From the NCBI RefSeq assembly GCF_034190915.1, contig NW_026947506.1, positions 8,369,501 through 8,433,500 on the forward strand: DNA of 64,000 bases, read 5' to 3'. Position numbers and translations under genes: made by a program. Positions 12,344-27,300 of the stretch are shown piece by piece; position 1 is the first letter of the stretch; each line of letters starts with the position of its first letter. The stretch is from Cavia porcellus. Taxonomy: Eukaryota; Chordata; Mammalia; Rodentia; Caviidae. The notes under the pieces are model-generated. The model saw only the letters and a list, made by a program, of their open reading frames with translations. It did no database searches and was not told the origin of the DNA.

Positions 12344-15300
12344 GCTAAATACAAGTAATGAAGAAATCGAAGGAATTGGAGTACTGACTTTTAACTTTTT
12401 TTATTTAAAAAAAAGGGTAAAAATAATACAGAATTTAAAAAAACACTAAGAAATCACTAGTTGATAAATTACCTATTGTCATTTTGGAAATAGTTGTTCA
12501 AGTTACAAAATTAAAACATAAAAAGGAGACATTCAAACAGTGAGAGTGCAAATAGTTCTGTTCAACAGTCTAACAAAAACTTAGTAATATGATTATCTGT
12601 CTTATACACTTAAACATACATATCCTTTAGAGCACTTTCTTTCCCTCTTTTGTCAATAGCAATTACACATTTTGGGTATTACTGCTCCTACAGTTCTTAC
12701 TAATTAGTGACACAATGTGATATTTCTAAATATGATTCTGATTTATTTCACTTATGAGGATAGTCTCTCAAGTTGCCTCCATGTACCTTTAAAGGGCTCA
12801 AGATCATCCTTTTTTATAGCTGAGTAATATTCTATTCTATTAAAAATACCACGTCTTTCATCTACTCTGCAGTTGGTGGGCATCTTGGTTGTTTCCAAGA
12901 TTTACCTATTACAAATTGTGCTGCTGTGAACATGTGCGCACATATGTCATTGTGACATGAACTTCTCAGTTTTTCTGGAAAAATACTCAGAAGAGGAATA
13001 GCTAGGTTGAATGGAACTTTGAACCCTAGTCTTCTGAGAAATCTCCATACTGATTTCCATAGTGGCTGCAACAGTCTACACTCCCAGCAACAGTGGAGAA
13101 GTGTTCCTTTTCCCCCCGCAGCCTTGCCAACATTTGTTATCAATTGATTTCTTGATGTCAGCTATTCTTTCCAGAGTGAGATAAAGTCTCAATGCTGTTT
13201 TAATTTGCATTTCTTGAATGACCAGTGATGGTGAACATTTCTTCATGTATTTGTTTGCCCTGTGTATATCTTCATCTTAGCAATACATGTTCATCTCAGA
13301 TGTCCATTTTTGGAGAGAGTCTTTGAATTTGGGGAATTCTTTATATTTTCTGGATATAAGACCTTTGTCTGAGGGTTTCCTGGCTAAAACTCTTTTCTGT
13401 GGGTTTTCTTTTCATTTTGTTGGTAATTTCTTTTGAAGTGTAAAAACTTTAATGAGATCCCAGTTGTTGTTTCTTTGAAGTGTTTCCCATGCAGTTTGCT
13501 TTTTGTTCATGAGTTCTCTGCCTATCCCTATGTCTCCAAGACTTATACCTACCTTATCTTCTAGGAGATTTCGTGTTTCTGTTTTAATATTTAAGTTCTT
13601 TGATCCGTTTAGACTTTAGTTTTGTGCATGCTGATAGGCATGGATCTAGTTTCAATCTTGGCCATGTGGAGAGTCAATTTTTCCAACACCATTTATTAAA
13701 GAGCCTATCCTTTTTCCAATGAACATGTTTAGCCCCTTTGTCAAATAACAGGTGCTGAGTGTCTTTGTAGTTGCGTTTGCACCTTCTAATCTGTTCCATT
13801 GATCCCTGGTTCTATTTCTTTGCCAGTACCATGCTGATTTTATCACAGTAGCTTTGTAGTATAGTTTCAAGTCAGGAATTGAGATGCTTCCTGCCTTTTC
13901 TTTGTTGCCCAGAATTGCCGTTGCTAGTCTAGGTTTCCAAATGAATTTTAGGACTGTTTTCTCGAGATCCGTGAAGTATGTTATTGGTATTTTGATTGGG
14001 ATTGCATTAAATCTGTATATCAGTTTTGGGAGTATGGCCATTTTCACAATGTTGGTTCTTCCTAGCCAAGAGCAAGGAATGTCCTTCCATTTTCTAATGC
14101 CCTCCTCAATCTCCTTTTTTAGTGTAGCATAATTTTCAGCATATAAGTCCTTTACATTCTTAGTTGGGTTGATGCCTAAGTATTTCATTTTTTTAGATGC
14201 TATTGTGAAAGGTGGTATTTCCATAATTTTTTTCTCGGGGATTTTTTTGTTTGTGTACAGCAATGCCATTGATTTTTGAGTATTCACTTTGTATCCAGCT
14301 ACACTGCTGAATTTTTCAGCTGCATATGTTTATTATCTCTAGTAGTCTTTTAATGGAGTTTTTTGAATCTTTTATAGAGTATCATGTCATCTGCAAATAG
14401 TAATAATTTAACTTCTTTCTTTCCTATCTTTATTCCTTTTATTTCTTTCTCTTGTCTGATTGCCCTGGCAAGTTTTTCCAGAACTATATTGAATAGGAGT
14501 GGTGATAGTGGACATTCTTGTCTAGTTCCTGATTTTGGAGTGAAAGCTTTCAGTTTTTGTCCATTTAGTATAATGTTGACTTTTAAAAGAGTTACATTTT
14601 CAAGTCAGTGACCCTCAGCTACCTGGTGCTGTCCCATCCTAATTTCTCAGCTGCATATGTACAGTTCTTCAGGCATGTGACATGCATTTTAAATTGGTGA
14701 ATTAGTGTGGAAAATTGGATTGTTGAGAAGTTATATAATTAGGGGATTTGATAATGAAATAAGCAACTCATAAGATTGATGGCTAGGTCTGTTACTTTAC
14801 TTGAACTTCCTAGTGACTTTGTTCTTTTCTTCTGAAAGTACAGAGCCACAGAAACTTTAAATAAAATTGCTAAAACAAGGGGAGTCAGTTCTAGACGGAA
14901 AAATCTGTCTCATGAACTGGAAGACTACGGAGAAAGTAAAAGATTATCAATGGGTGGGAAATTGTGTCTTCATTCTGCATGAGAAATAAACTACCAGTCC
15001 TTGTTGATCTTACTTCAGCAGTATGTTGCTCAGATTTGCTGTTTTTCCAAGAAAAGATATAATTGGTTTCATTTTTTATTTTTCAATTTTGTTTGACACA
15101 TCTTAATTCTTTTTTTGTAAGAGGGATTGCATAGTGTGTGTTCCTCTGGGGTTCTTGGTTTTGTTCTATCTAGAGCTGTTTGAACTCCGTTACCTGCAAA
15201 TATTCTTGCACCAGCAGAGGGCAGCAGATGCACTGAAGTCAGACCTTAGGATCCTTGAATGCCCATCAAGTTTTCTTGTTTGGATCATCGTATTACCAGC

Positions 15301-18300
15301 CCAGATCCTTCAGTATTTTATGTAATTCTTCACATTTTCCTCTTTGGTCCAGTAATTTTTATTTCTTGTATTAAAATTTTGATTTTATGGAAAATAAACA
15401 AAAATACTATAGTAAACACCTGTGAACATAGCGCTTTTTCAGCAAGTGTCAGCCATTTTATTTCCTTTTCCTCTCCTATTTATTTTGAAACAAATCCCAG
15501 CATTATATTGGATATGAATTTGGAAGCAGAAAGTGTCCTAGGAAGGATAACTTGCTTCATTTCCTAAAACAGATAATCATCCTCTCTTTGTAGATGGGGA
15601 GGTAGCGTTTGTAATGGAAGGGAGGTAAGATTTGTAGCCAGGCAGATAGATGTGGCTTCAGAGGCCCAGTTTCTGACCGCTGTTTGGTGATTTGGAGGAA
15701 GCTTTTCATGTTTCCCTCAGAGGTGTGGGGAGGTGATAGAATGGAAATAGCTAAAGGCTCAGTTTACCCAAGTGGCTTTCAGGGACCTCACTGTTAGATT
15801 GCAGTGGGTCCTCTGTAGGTAAGACACGCATTTGCAGTTCTAGGCAGGGGCGACTTAGCAGTGCTTGGTCAGAGCCACGTGCTTTCGTCACATGTCATTT
15901 GTGTTGCCAGATTGCACTCCAGACGATGTCCCATCAGTGATACGGTAATGGAAATTAGTAGTTTTAAAGCTTGTTACAGATTTTTAAAAAATGTACTGAA
16001 CTTCAGATTGGTTAGTAAATATGTAACATAGTTACAAGCGAAATACTTCTCAGCAAAAATTGCTGATTTTTAAAAATAGCACTGTGTAAGCAATACAGAC
16101 TTGTTACAGTGGAGGTTATTTCAATCTTGTAATAATTAATGAGTTCGTCAAGCCTTTGTGACTGTAGGTCCCCGGTTTCCAGCAGCAGTCAGCCGTCTGG
16201 CAGCCCCGTTGCCGTGATGGTGTTACACTGCTGGGAGAGCACTGCCGTGCCTTCTTTCTCTGGTGGCCCGTGTCGCTGTTCTGGTGCGCGTGGCTCTGGT
16301 GCAGGGCGCACTGCTTCCTGGAGAGTGTGCTAAGCATTCACGTTGGCTGCTTGGCTCTAGTCTGGGAGCAGACAGTGCTATTTCTGTCTCTTCAGTTCTG
16401 CTTTATATTCCCTACTTTGATTCTAGTTAGTTGGCTGAGTATATGCTCTTCTTCCCAAAAGAAATGAAGCCAGTTTGTCATAGTCACAGTGACATCTTTT
16501 ACATATCAGTTTCTCACATCATTTTCTTTCTAAAATAGATTCTGATCCAAAACTGTTATATGTATATATTCAAAGTGCTGAAAATTTTAACTTAACCCTT
16601 ATCTACATAGAGTAAAAGCTAGTTTTTGAAATCCCAGGAGGCAGTAAGGTATATCCTGAAATAAGAAAACTTCAGGGTATGAATGTAGGCATTTTAAGTA
16701 GCTACTATATTTTTTTTAATTACTACTGAAATAATGATTCTAAATGCAGATTCTTTCTTTTTCTTCCCTGATAGGATTTTGAATATGGTTACTAGGCAAG
16801 GGGCACTGTGGGCCAATACTCTAGGTTCTCTGGGTAAGTAGAAATTTCATTTACTAATAAATCATTAATGCAAAAAAAAAAAAAGGACATGCAGCTGGGA
16901 ATGGTGACTCATGCCTGTAATCCTAGCACTCAGGAGGCTGAGGCAGGAGGGTTGTTGCAAGTTCAAGACTGGCCTGGGCTACAAAGTGAGCTCAAGGCCA
17001 GCCTGAATGGCATAGGGAGACGCTGTCTCAAAAAGATTAAAAAAAAAAAGACGTGCAAGTATCATGGGCAATTTAGTCAATGAAAATTTGATTCTAGGAT
17101 ATGAAACAATTGTGTTTAAATCTACTCTAGTAAATGGTGTGGCTACCACAAACTCTCTGTCTAAGGAGAACGTAAAATAAAATCATGTTTTAACTACATG
17201 GGAATTTACGTAATTTGGTCCAGGGCAAAGTGTGTCTGTGTGAGGAAAGGTTCAAGGTCCTGGAGTGAGTTGTGACACATTGGTCCTGTCCCTCTGCTGT
17301 GTTTCCCTAATAGTCTACCCGGCAGTCTGTTTACCTAAGTGACTTCCAGGAGCCCCGGGTCAGAGTTGTCGTTGGTCCTTGGTAGATAAGAGAGGCTTGC
17401 AGTCTCGGCAAGGGGCAACTTGGCAGTGCTGAGTCAGAGCCAGGCGCTTTCATCACATCATTTGTGAACGATAGGCTTTCATTACCGATGACATACGTGC
17501 TCTGACAAAGGGGATTTAGTAGTTTATTAACTCAGCTGATGATCATTGTACTTGTGGCAGAGTAAGAGAAAATGTAGATGACTCATTGAAAAGATAGGAG
17601 AAGCTCTGTCATGACATAGTAAGAGCCTCGCCTGTGTGGGATTTGGACGCAGTGTATTTGCGTGTCATGTAGTCAGATTTGCACTTTGGGTTCTGGTATA
17701 TAGCTGCTTCCACACCCTTCCCTTGCTGAGACTTGCTTGATTTCAGCACTGTAGGTCCCACATTGCAGAAAACCCCTCAATGCAGGGCTCACTGGAGAGC
17801 TGCTCACTCTGCTGGTCACCCTGTCTGTTCTCACTGTCCTGTGACCAGTCACAGTAGTCTCATGTCATTTTTTTTTTTAAAAGTAGATTAACAACAAAGA
17901 TGTCCTTGTGTGGACATGTTCATAATTCGTTAGAAGACTACTTATGAGACTAGCTTGGGGAAAGATTGTTGGAGGACCAAATGCAGGATAATTCTGAGAA
18001 AGGATAAGAAAAAGTTTCAGTGCAGTCAGACCTGATAGGAATCTGTAAAGGCTCAAAAGAAGGGTGGTTTTAGGGAAAGATCTTGTAAAATCAAATGGTG
18101 CTAGAGTTACAGATTTTGCACGTATGAAACTAAAATCTCACATTCTTTTAAATGTTTTCCCTTATTAATAGAAGTATGTGAATATTTAATCCAAAGTATA
18201 GCTATTATAGGTAATGTATAAATGAAAACTTAAAATATTCTTGGGACTGTCCAGTAGTGCTTTTCAGGAATAGCGACTCTTGCTGTTTCTGGAGTCTGCA

Positions 18301-21300
18301 GGTGTTTCTCTCTGTAGGCAGTCAGGGTCATGCGAGTGTGCCTGTGCGTCTGCTTTACACGTTAGTGGATGCAGTTCTTCCTGCTTCTTGTTTTACATGA
18401 CCACCGTGTACTGTTTCACTATGTGGAAAGTTCCCTTCTGTGTCAGTTCAGGGGATGCAAATGCAAATGCTCTTAATGCGCGTCTTACTAGTTGCTGGGG
18501 ATTTACTGTTTAGAACAATGTTCAGCGATTGTTCTGTATCTGACTATGCATAAACGTATCAGAGATAATAGCTACTTTGACTTGCAGTCATGCTTTTATT
18601 CCTGATCACTTCCATTTCTCCTTTAGCTCTGCTCTATAGTGCATTTGGTGTTATCATTGAGAAAACACGAGGTGCAGAAGATGATCTGAACACAGTGGCA
18701 GCTGGAACCATGACGGGCATGCTGTATAAATGTACAGGTGGGTGCTGCTGCCCAGAGCTCGTTCTTGATTAATACACTTGAAGCTTGCTTGTCATCCACA
18801 CTTCTCAGTGAAACTCCTTCTTTTCCAGTATAACATGGCGCTCAAACCTTGTGGTTATTTTGGTTTATTTTTGTTGTAAATTGTGGTAAATTATAACACT
18901 GTCGTAAACATAGTATGGTATCGCTCATTAGTGTTAAGTATGCTCACAGGATTATGCAGCCAATCTCGAGAGCTTTTCATCTTATAAAACTAATACTCTG
19001 ATTGAACAAAAATTCCCCCTTTTGCTCTTCCCACTTCCGGTAGTCTTATAATTACTGTCTTTGTATATGATTACTATAAGTCCCTTACACAAGTGGGCTC
19101 ATAGATTATTTGTCCTTTTGCAGCTGGCATATTTCATGTAGCATAAGGTCCTCAGAGTTCATCTATGTTGTATCATGTGTCAACTTTCCTCCTTTTTAAA
19201 GCTAAGTATATTGTGTATATTTACACATTTTTCATGGGTTAAAGGATACATGGGTTGCTTCCATCTTCTGAGTATTATAAATAATGCTGTGAGCAGGCAT
19301 CTGCAAATACTTGTGTATCCTGCTTTCAGTTCTTTCAAATAAACTGGAGTTGGATTGTTTGGATGTCTAGTTTATGGTTGTTTTTATTTTTTTATTTTTT
19401 TCAGTGGTACGGGGGATTGAACACATGACCTTGTGCTTGCCAGGCAGGCACTTTGCCACTGAGCTAAATCCCCAAGCCCTTGCTTTTATTTTTGACATAG
19501 AAACAAGGTGAGATTCTCTGGGAATACAGCTCAGTGGTAGTCTTCTTTGCCTAACATGGATGAGGCCCTGAGTTTAATCTCTCACACTACAAAGAAAAAA
19601 GGGACACAAGATTTTTTTCTGTACTTTTCAGTTATTTCCTTTATCTTAGACACTCTAACCAATAGAACATTAAAAATTACTGGTTTTGTTTTATACCAGT
19701 AATTTTGGTTTTGTTTGACCTGTGAGATCAGTATATTAAGTGCTGCAAGGTGCACCTCAGGCCAAGCCCCAGCTCTGTTTAATAAAGAGCATACTACTCC
19801 TGTGAAAATCTTAACTCTACTTGGGGATGAGCACAATGTTCCTTTAAGGCTGAGATGGTTCTCTGTGTGTACATTTTCATCAGCTTAGAAAGAAACATGC
19901 GGATAATACCCAATTTTACAATTTTTACTGTGTGTGTGTGTGTGTGTGCGTGTGTGTGTGTGTGTGTGTGAGCAAGCACACATGCACATTCTGGTGCAAA
20001 TTGGTCACTTTCCTGGGGCAGTGTACTAGACGCCTGCAACCTAAGCGGGGAGAATACGATTTTGGCTCATAGTTTCAGGGCAGTTCAGCAGGCTCCAGAG
20101 CAGAAACCTGGCCGAAGGGTATGGTGGAGCAGAGCTGCTCACTTCAGGGCACCGGGAAGCGGGGCACAAGGAAGAGCCAGAGAGGTACACACAGCCTCTG
20201 AACACGTGTCCCAGTGATGTGCTCGGCAGCCGGGCCCTGCCTTCTGCAGCAGCACATCCAGCTGTGAATTCATCCCATGGTGCACTCGCCTTCCAGGCCC
20301 ACCTTTGAACACGCGAGACTTTGGGTGACATTTCAGGTGGGATGGAGCCCAGCATCTTGTGATGGCTGAGCACGTGCTGTACCACCCTGCCACATCCCCA
20401 GCCCAGTGCCAGACTTATGTTTTATTTTATGGATACATCCTTATCTTTCATAATTTTATTTCATCAAAATAACATATTAAAAGTTAAGATTGTTCTTGAC
20501 TCTAAACTTCTCAGTGTTGTGCAGTGCCCTTACATATTCATTGTGCGCTCCTTTGCAAATTAATTTCCTGCTTCCAGAAGTAGCTGCTTTCTTTCCTCTT
20601 TACCTTCATGTTTCTAAATAACACGACTATCTGGCTGTTCGTTGGTTTTTTAATCTTAGAATGTTGAACTTCCTACTAGAGATCCTGTGTTAGGTCCTGT
20701 AAGAATTGTGTATAATGCACTGGCAGAGAAAGGAAGTCTTGCTATTTATAGAGCATCTTGTTTACCAGCCTCTGAAGGGAGTAAAGGTCACCTTTGTATT
20801 ACGGGCAGCCTGCAACTCAGGCAAGTTACTTTTGCTTTCTTCCCAGCTCTTTAATGGCCTTGTGCTCATCAGCCCCAAATCTGACTCCAAAGACATTCAT
20901 TGCCACATCAGATGGCTCCAGGAAAAAGAAACCGGGGAAGTTTCAGAAAAGGGAAAGGACTAACAGGAGTTGAGCAAGGCCTGAATGTGTGGTGTGTCTG
21001 GTCCCGTGGTAAGCATAAGGAGCCCGCGGAGAAAAGTCTGGGCAGGACTTCAGGCCAGAGCGTGCGAGGCCAGGCTGAGAAGTTTAAACTTACACCCCTG
21101 GTCCTCAGACAAGTGACAGATGATGTCACTCACCTGGTCAGAGGGCTACACATTCTATGTGTAGACCAAAATACTACACAGTACCATATAAATACGTACA
21201 CTTGTGTGTCAGTTAAAAATATATCCATACAGATGTCCTTCGATAAGCAAGCTTGGACACTTCCAGCTACACAAGACTCCAGAGCTCTCTGCTTTTGACA

Positions 21301-24300
21301 GGATGTCCTGGTGTCATTCTTGTGGGAGATTAAACTAGAAATACAGAGTAGGTAAGACAGATTGGAGCAAATTAAAATGGTCGAGAAAAAATACCGCTAC
21401 AGAAGTTCCAGGTCTGTGATGATGGGCATCGAGGCAGGCAGCAGACCGTGAAAGGTACAGCTGAGGAAGTGCGGGGCTGAGGGAGACGCAGGCAGGCGAT
21501 GCTCGAAGGTGGTTTTCTTGCTTTGCTTTTCTTGGTCTTGTGACGTTGTGGAGGGAGCAGCGTGACTGAATGGCATCCCACCCTCCTCCCACTCAGTGTC
21601 TTCTGGGAAGCACTGGATCACTGATGCAACACACTTATTTTGGACACCAGTAGTACTCTGTCCTTTCAGAACTCTTTTTGCCAGTGATTCCTGACCATTT
21701 AGGTGATTATTTTCTGTGAGTGGTAGTAGGTTTCCTAGATCTCTGTGAGGACATTAGAAAAATTTTCCAGGGTCTGTAAACCTGGAGTTAACGTGTGGCA
21801 TAGGTTCTATGCAGAAGTGTGGAAGTTACAGTAGACGCATGAGTACATGCAGGTGCCAGTACTATATTTAGAAGGTAAGACGTAATCAGAGGTCCAGTTT
21901 ACATCCTCTGTACAGTGGGCATGAGACCCAGTCCTCTGTACGGTGACCCATCAGACCCAGTCCTCTGTACAATGTCCCGTGAGACCCAGTCCTCTGTACG
22001 GTGGCCCATCAGACCCAGTCTTCTTTGATTTGCTTTCTTGCCCTCTTTCATGGCTCCAGGAGTGACTGCTTCGCTGCCCTTTCTTCCCACTTCGGTCTGT
22101 TGTTCCTGCCCCCTTTTTTTGGAACAGTATTTCCAGACATGCACTTCACGTACTCCTGAGTCTGTCTTGCGTCTGTCTGTCTGGCCTTCTTGAAGTATCC
22201 CTCACACACCATAATACATTTACATAGTTTTGTGCTGTGGGATAATTCGCTGAGAGCCCAGTTATTTAAGCAAAAGGTTGACATTTTTAACGTGCTAACA
22301 GCTCCTGCCCAAATCCCTTCCAGGTATTTGCTTACCTTTGCTCTTGTGATGTGTCAGATGGTGAAACAACCAAGCGTCTCACTTCAGTTTTCTCTGGCTC
22401 TTCATGAGACTGAGAATTTTTGATTGTCAGTGGTTTCTTGTATTTTCCCGTAAAGTACTACCCTTTGTTGTTTTAAATTGAGTTGGTGCTTTAACTGATG
22501 TGCTAAAATGTATTATGTATCATGGCAGTTAGCTTTTTACCTTTTATGTATGTAACATGAAATTTTAATTATTGGAAAAAATGATGCTAATAATAAAGAA
22601 GGCATCCAGAGGTTCTTTTGCCAGGTAGTGTTTTAGTACATTCAGTGAACATTGATGAACACAATAAGTTTTCACAATAACGCTGATGGTAGTTGCTTAA
22701 TTTGAAAAACTAGAACTTGTCTATCCCCTTATTTTTACTTACATTGCCTTTATAAACTGACTTATGAAAACATAGGACTAACTTGTCCGGGTTTTGGCAA
22801 AGAAGGAGGGCTTACTAATCACTTTTGCCTGTGAGCACTTGTGTCCTGAAGCTGTGTGATGATAGGAAAACTGTAGCTGCTCCTGTTCAGGTAGAACTTA
22901 GTCATCATTAAATGGATCTCACATGCCCAGGGAGCCCCCAGTACATCTTTTGAAAAAAACATTTGCATACTACATCAAGGAAATATGAGACCTGAGTTAA
23001 AATCATGTTGTCAGTTCTTTTTAACTTGGCCTTTCTGGTCTGACAATCACCCATTTTCTTACGTATTTTTCCTTGTGATCTTTCTATTAAAATAGCTTCC
23101 TGTGTTCCATTTTGAGACTTTCAGTCTGAGCGCCTTTCTATGTTTTTCCTCTCTGGATTTCTATTTTGAAGAGCACATTGGGGGTTGGAAGTATTTTAGG
23201 TCAGCAGAAATGAGCCTTTCCCTCAGTTCATGGATCATGGTTTGTGGCTCATGGTTCCTTCCTTAATGGTTTATCTGTGCAGCGTCCTTAAAGCACTCAG
23301 GTTCTCTTCCAGCTCCTTGAGTCTGAAAGTTGAAGTTACATTTTTATTCCTGCCACATAAAATTAATTTCTGTGATCTGTCTTCTTGAGTTTGAGACCAG
23401 AAATTAATAAAAGGACACTATTTTTAGAGTGGTTTCTGTGTGTTCAGCTAATTTACTTCCTCTTGCTGTTTATTTCATAGTTGCACTGGAAATCGAAATC
23501 TGCTCTTCACTTGACCGCAATTAATGGCTTTTCTTTTGTTTTTTCTCTTCTGAACCAAGGATTTCCTTCTCTATAATTTAAGTTAGAAGAGTTCTGTGCT
23601 GTGCCTCATTACTGCAGGAAGTCCTCACACAGAAATTTAAGCTCCCATCTTCTGGTAACAGCAGATACTCAGCTCTTCCCTTTTCATCTCAGCAGTAGCT
23701 CCAGTGTCTTAAGGTGGATGCTAACTTGGTGTGTTTTCATGTTCAGCACTGCCTGTAAGGGCAACACCGCAGTGGCCACCTCCCGTAGGAAAATGAGGAG
23801 TGGAGGGGGCCTTTTGTTGGCTAGAAGCGCTATGCATGGTGTCTTCCATCTCTTCAAAAGATATGATTCCATAGTTCATCTGAAATCTCTGTATTTCAGC
23901 ATACTAATGTACCTTTTAACCTAGTTTGGGCCAGACTCTTGTTGGCTGAGTGCCACATGTGGACCAAGTATTAAATTTGTCACCTCCTAAAACCTTCATT
24001 GTGAAAATGTTTTTGGTTTTTTAGCAAGATTTTTCTATGCCAAGATAAAGCTTTATGGGTATAAAAGTTGTGCATTCTTAGTCTCCCCAGGATTATGTGA
24101 GTCCATGGACCTGCATGTCTTATAAGACATATTGTTAGCGCTCTTGAAGATGAAGTTGCATATGAGGTCATTTTATAGAGCAAGCTTCTTATTCTCAAAT
24201 GTCTCAGGAAAACCTGAGTTTTATGATTCTTTTGTGGTTTCTTCTATCTATAATAAAATACTACCTGATATTTGTGAATTACTAAAAACGGTGAGTCAGC

Positions 24301-27300
24301 TGATCAGAATGTCCTTAGTGTATTATAAAATAACCCAACCAATTAGAGATCTTTTAGAGGTATGACTAGTACACAGGTAATTAAGTTATGTTTTTTAAAA
24401 ATGTGTTGGAAGTTTTAAGAATGTGCCACTAGCTATATAATCTTCTGAAAAAATCTTAATATTGTGCTTATCTATCCAGTTTGCATATGATCACTTTACT
24501 GGTTGATGAATTTAAAATGAAACAAATTACTGTAAGTACTTATTTGTAAAGTATAATTGTGCTGGGTATGGTGTTGCATGCCTGTAATCTCAGCTACTTG
24601 GGAGGCAGAGGCAGGAATGTCACAAGTTCAAGGCTACCCTGGGCAGTTTGGCAAGAACCTGGCTCAAAAAAATTGTTATGGTATAATCATAACTCAGTAA
24701 ATGTTAATTTCTTTTCTGTCTTAGAGCCAGATGTGGTCAAGGCCATTCTGACCCAACACTTAGGGTTTAAATACATGTCAATGATGTTGAATACACTCTT
24801 ATTTATAATACCACTGGCCAGAAGGTAGAGGTAACTCAAATATCCATTTATGGATTGATACATAAAATGGATATCCACATACAATGGAATGTAATTCAGC
24901 CTTAAAAAGGAAGGAAATCCTGACATAACATCAACAAACCTTAAGGACATTATGCTAAATGAATTAAGTCAGTCACAAAAGGACAAATACTGGGTGACAG
25001 TCAAAGCCATAGAAAGGTGTGATGGTGGTTGCCAGGGTTTGGGAGTGAGAGTTACATTTAATGGGTAATTTCAGGTTTGCAGGATGAGCTCTCTGGGATG
25101 TATGTTAGTGATAACAGCACAACAGTGCAGATGCTCTTAATGCTGCTGAACTGCACCCCTGAAAATAGTAACGGTCATGTTTATTGTTGTCTATTGTTCC
25201 ACTGTTTGTGTATATTTTTTGGTTCTGGGAATTGAACTTAGGGCCTCTCACATGCAAAGCGCGCATTCTACTGCTGAGCAGGCCTGCTAGCCCTCCCAGT
25301 GAATTGGAAGTTGTCTGTTTCTCTAAAGCAGGGCCAGCAACTGCTAGCAGCTGCCTGTTTGCTATCTGAAAGCCAAGACTTACGTTTTATCTTTTCTAAA
25401 TAGTCACATTTTAAATGGTAAAGAAGTACCTGTGTAATAGCTTTTGAGCCTCAAAGATTGAAGTAGTTACTATCAGACCTTGTAGAGAGATTTGCTAATC
25501 TCTGTTGTAAACTGTTTTTATAGTTAGCTCTGTATGCCCAAAACAAGGCATTTAAGTGTTCTGGGTGTCGTTTGCACATGTTTAGAAAATGTAATGCTTG
25601 CCCTCTCTGAAGTGTACTGTAAGGGTGCAAAATACATGAGGTCACATTGAAACACAGGTGTTGTTTTGCTTTATGGAGACTGACCATTGGTCTTATTTGC
25701 TTACACTGTGTTCAAAGCAAGTATATTTGCTGATCTACTTGCTGTGTTTAATTGGTCAGAAGTTACTTGATTAGAGAAAAACTAAGGCAAAGTTCCTTAA
25801 ACTTCTTAAAAGTCAACCACTTGGGAAGCCCTGGAATTAGGGGAAAGAGTAAAGATATGGCTGGCACATGATAAAAGGCTGCCCCTGAATCAGAGTTAGC
25901 TGCGTGGTGAGTACTTCAGACACTGCAGAGGTTCTCCTCTTGCTGGAGATAATTGTTCCAGTCTTTAAAGGCCTAACATCTGTCATTGGTTTGAAGTAAG
26001 TTTTTGTTTCATTTTTTTTGAAAAATACAAAGCTTTCAGGGGAATAAATTCTTCCAAAAGGTATTTAATTTTCCCTGGTGTTCCGAAGATCATAAAGCCT
26101 TACACATCCAGTTGTCACTGTGGAACTCCAAGGGTCTCTGCCAGAGGATTTCCATGGAAGCGTATTTGACAGCTTAAAACTTGTGTGGAAATTTTTCCAT
26201 ATAGCCAGGTAGGAGCTGTGTTCCTAGGACACTCAAAGAAAGCTTAGCTGCAAGAAGTGGTTTGCAGTAGACGGTGGCTCTGTCATGGCCTAGGGGTCCA
26301 GAGTGTCCATGTGAAGCTGAAGGTTTGGTCACAGCAAAGTGTCTGTAAGATCAGTGTGTTTCCGTTTACCTTTCCTCTCATTTCTCTGCTAACAAGTAGT
26401 AGCTCAGGCAGGGTACAGGGGCCACTGCCGTGTTTTGAATGGACTTCAGAACATTCCATTTTGGCTGCCTGCTTGAGAGAACCCTCATGACACTACAGTT
26501 TTAAATCCAGTAACTAGGACATAATGATGCTGTTGTAGATGCGGTTAGTGTTTTATTTTCCTGTGCCTCAGTTAATTTTTTTCCATTTTTAGGAATCTGA
26601 TCTCATTTACTTTTCCTTGATTTGGTAGTCAAAGGCATGACATTGATCATTATTAAACTGAATGGATTATTTTAAGTTAGCAGGTTGAATGTGCATTATT
26701 TTTTAAGTTTTGGTAATGTTTAAGCCATACTTAATCCATTACAGATTAAGCTGGCATTGCCTACCATCGAAATGCAGTAAGATGATGAATTATGTGGACG
26801 TCAAGGACCTAACCATCCATTTACTTTGATTTGTGAGACTTTTGAAATGTTTTGCTATCCATCCCACACACTTCACACCAGGTTATGGGTGATGCCTGCA
26901 GCTTGTGTGGGTGTGTTTAAGACAGATAATCGTGGCGTTTCACAGTGCAAGCCAAGTAGAACAACTATCAGAAGGCTTCAGACTGGAGAGATTCCTGCAA
27001 GGAGTGGCTCCCTTTAATCTATCAGCCAAAGACATCTGGTAGACTTACTGAGAAATGGCTAGTTCTGAGGTGTTCCAGTGAGCAGCATCGCTGTATTTTG
27101 CAGAACTGACTGGCATGGAGGTCAGGGGATTCCAGTAAGAACCATCACCATGGATCCATCCCACCTATGTCTCCCAAACTCCAGCTACAGTGTGGGCCAT
27201 CTGGTCTGTGGGCCTTACTTGTTTATGGAGCTTCAAGATGTATCACATTCTTGGAAGACTCTTTGGGAACCCCCTCATGTGGAGTTTTTCAGTTTGGTTT

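Larger units (their letters stand above)
12169..16774 (+). other. TIMM23: TIMM23 intron 4
   Basis: Phase 2 intron of 4.6 kb. It holds a (TG)n tract, a 5'-truncated minus-strand L1 with target duplication (12385-14586), and one copy of a locally duplicated segment (15765-15985). Other sequence, including the 16139-16467 stretch, shows no coding similarity. Confidence 0.9.
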
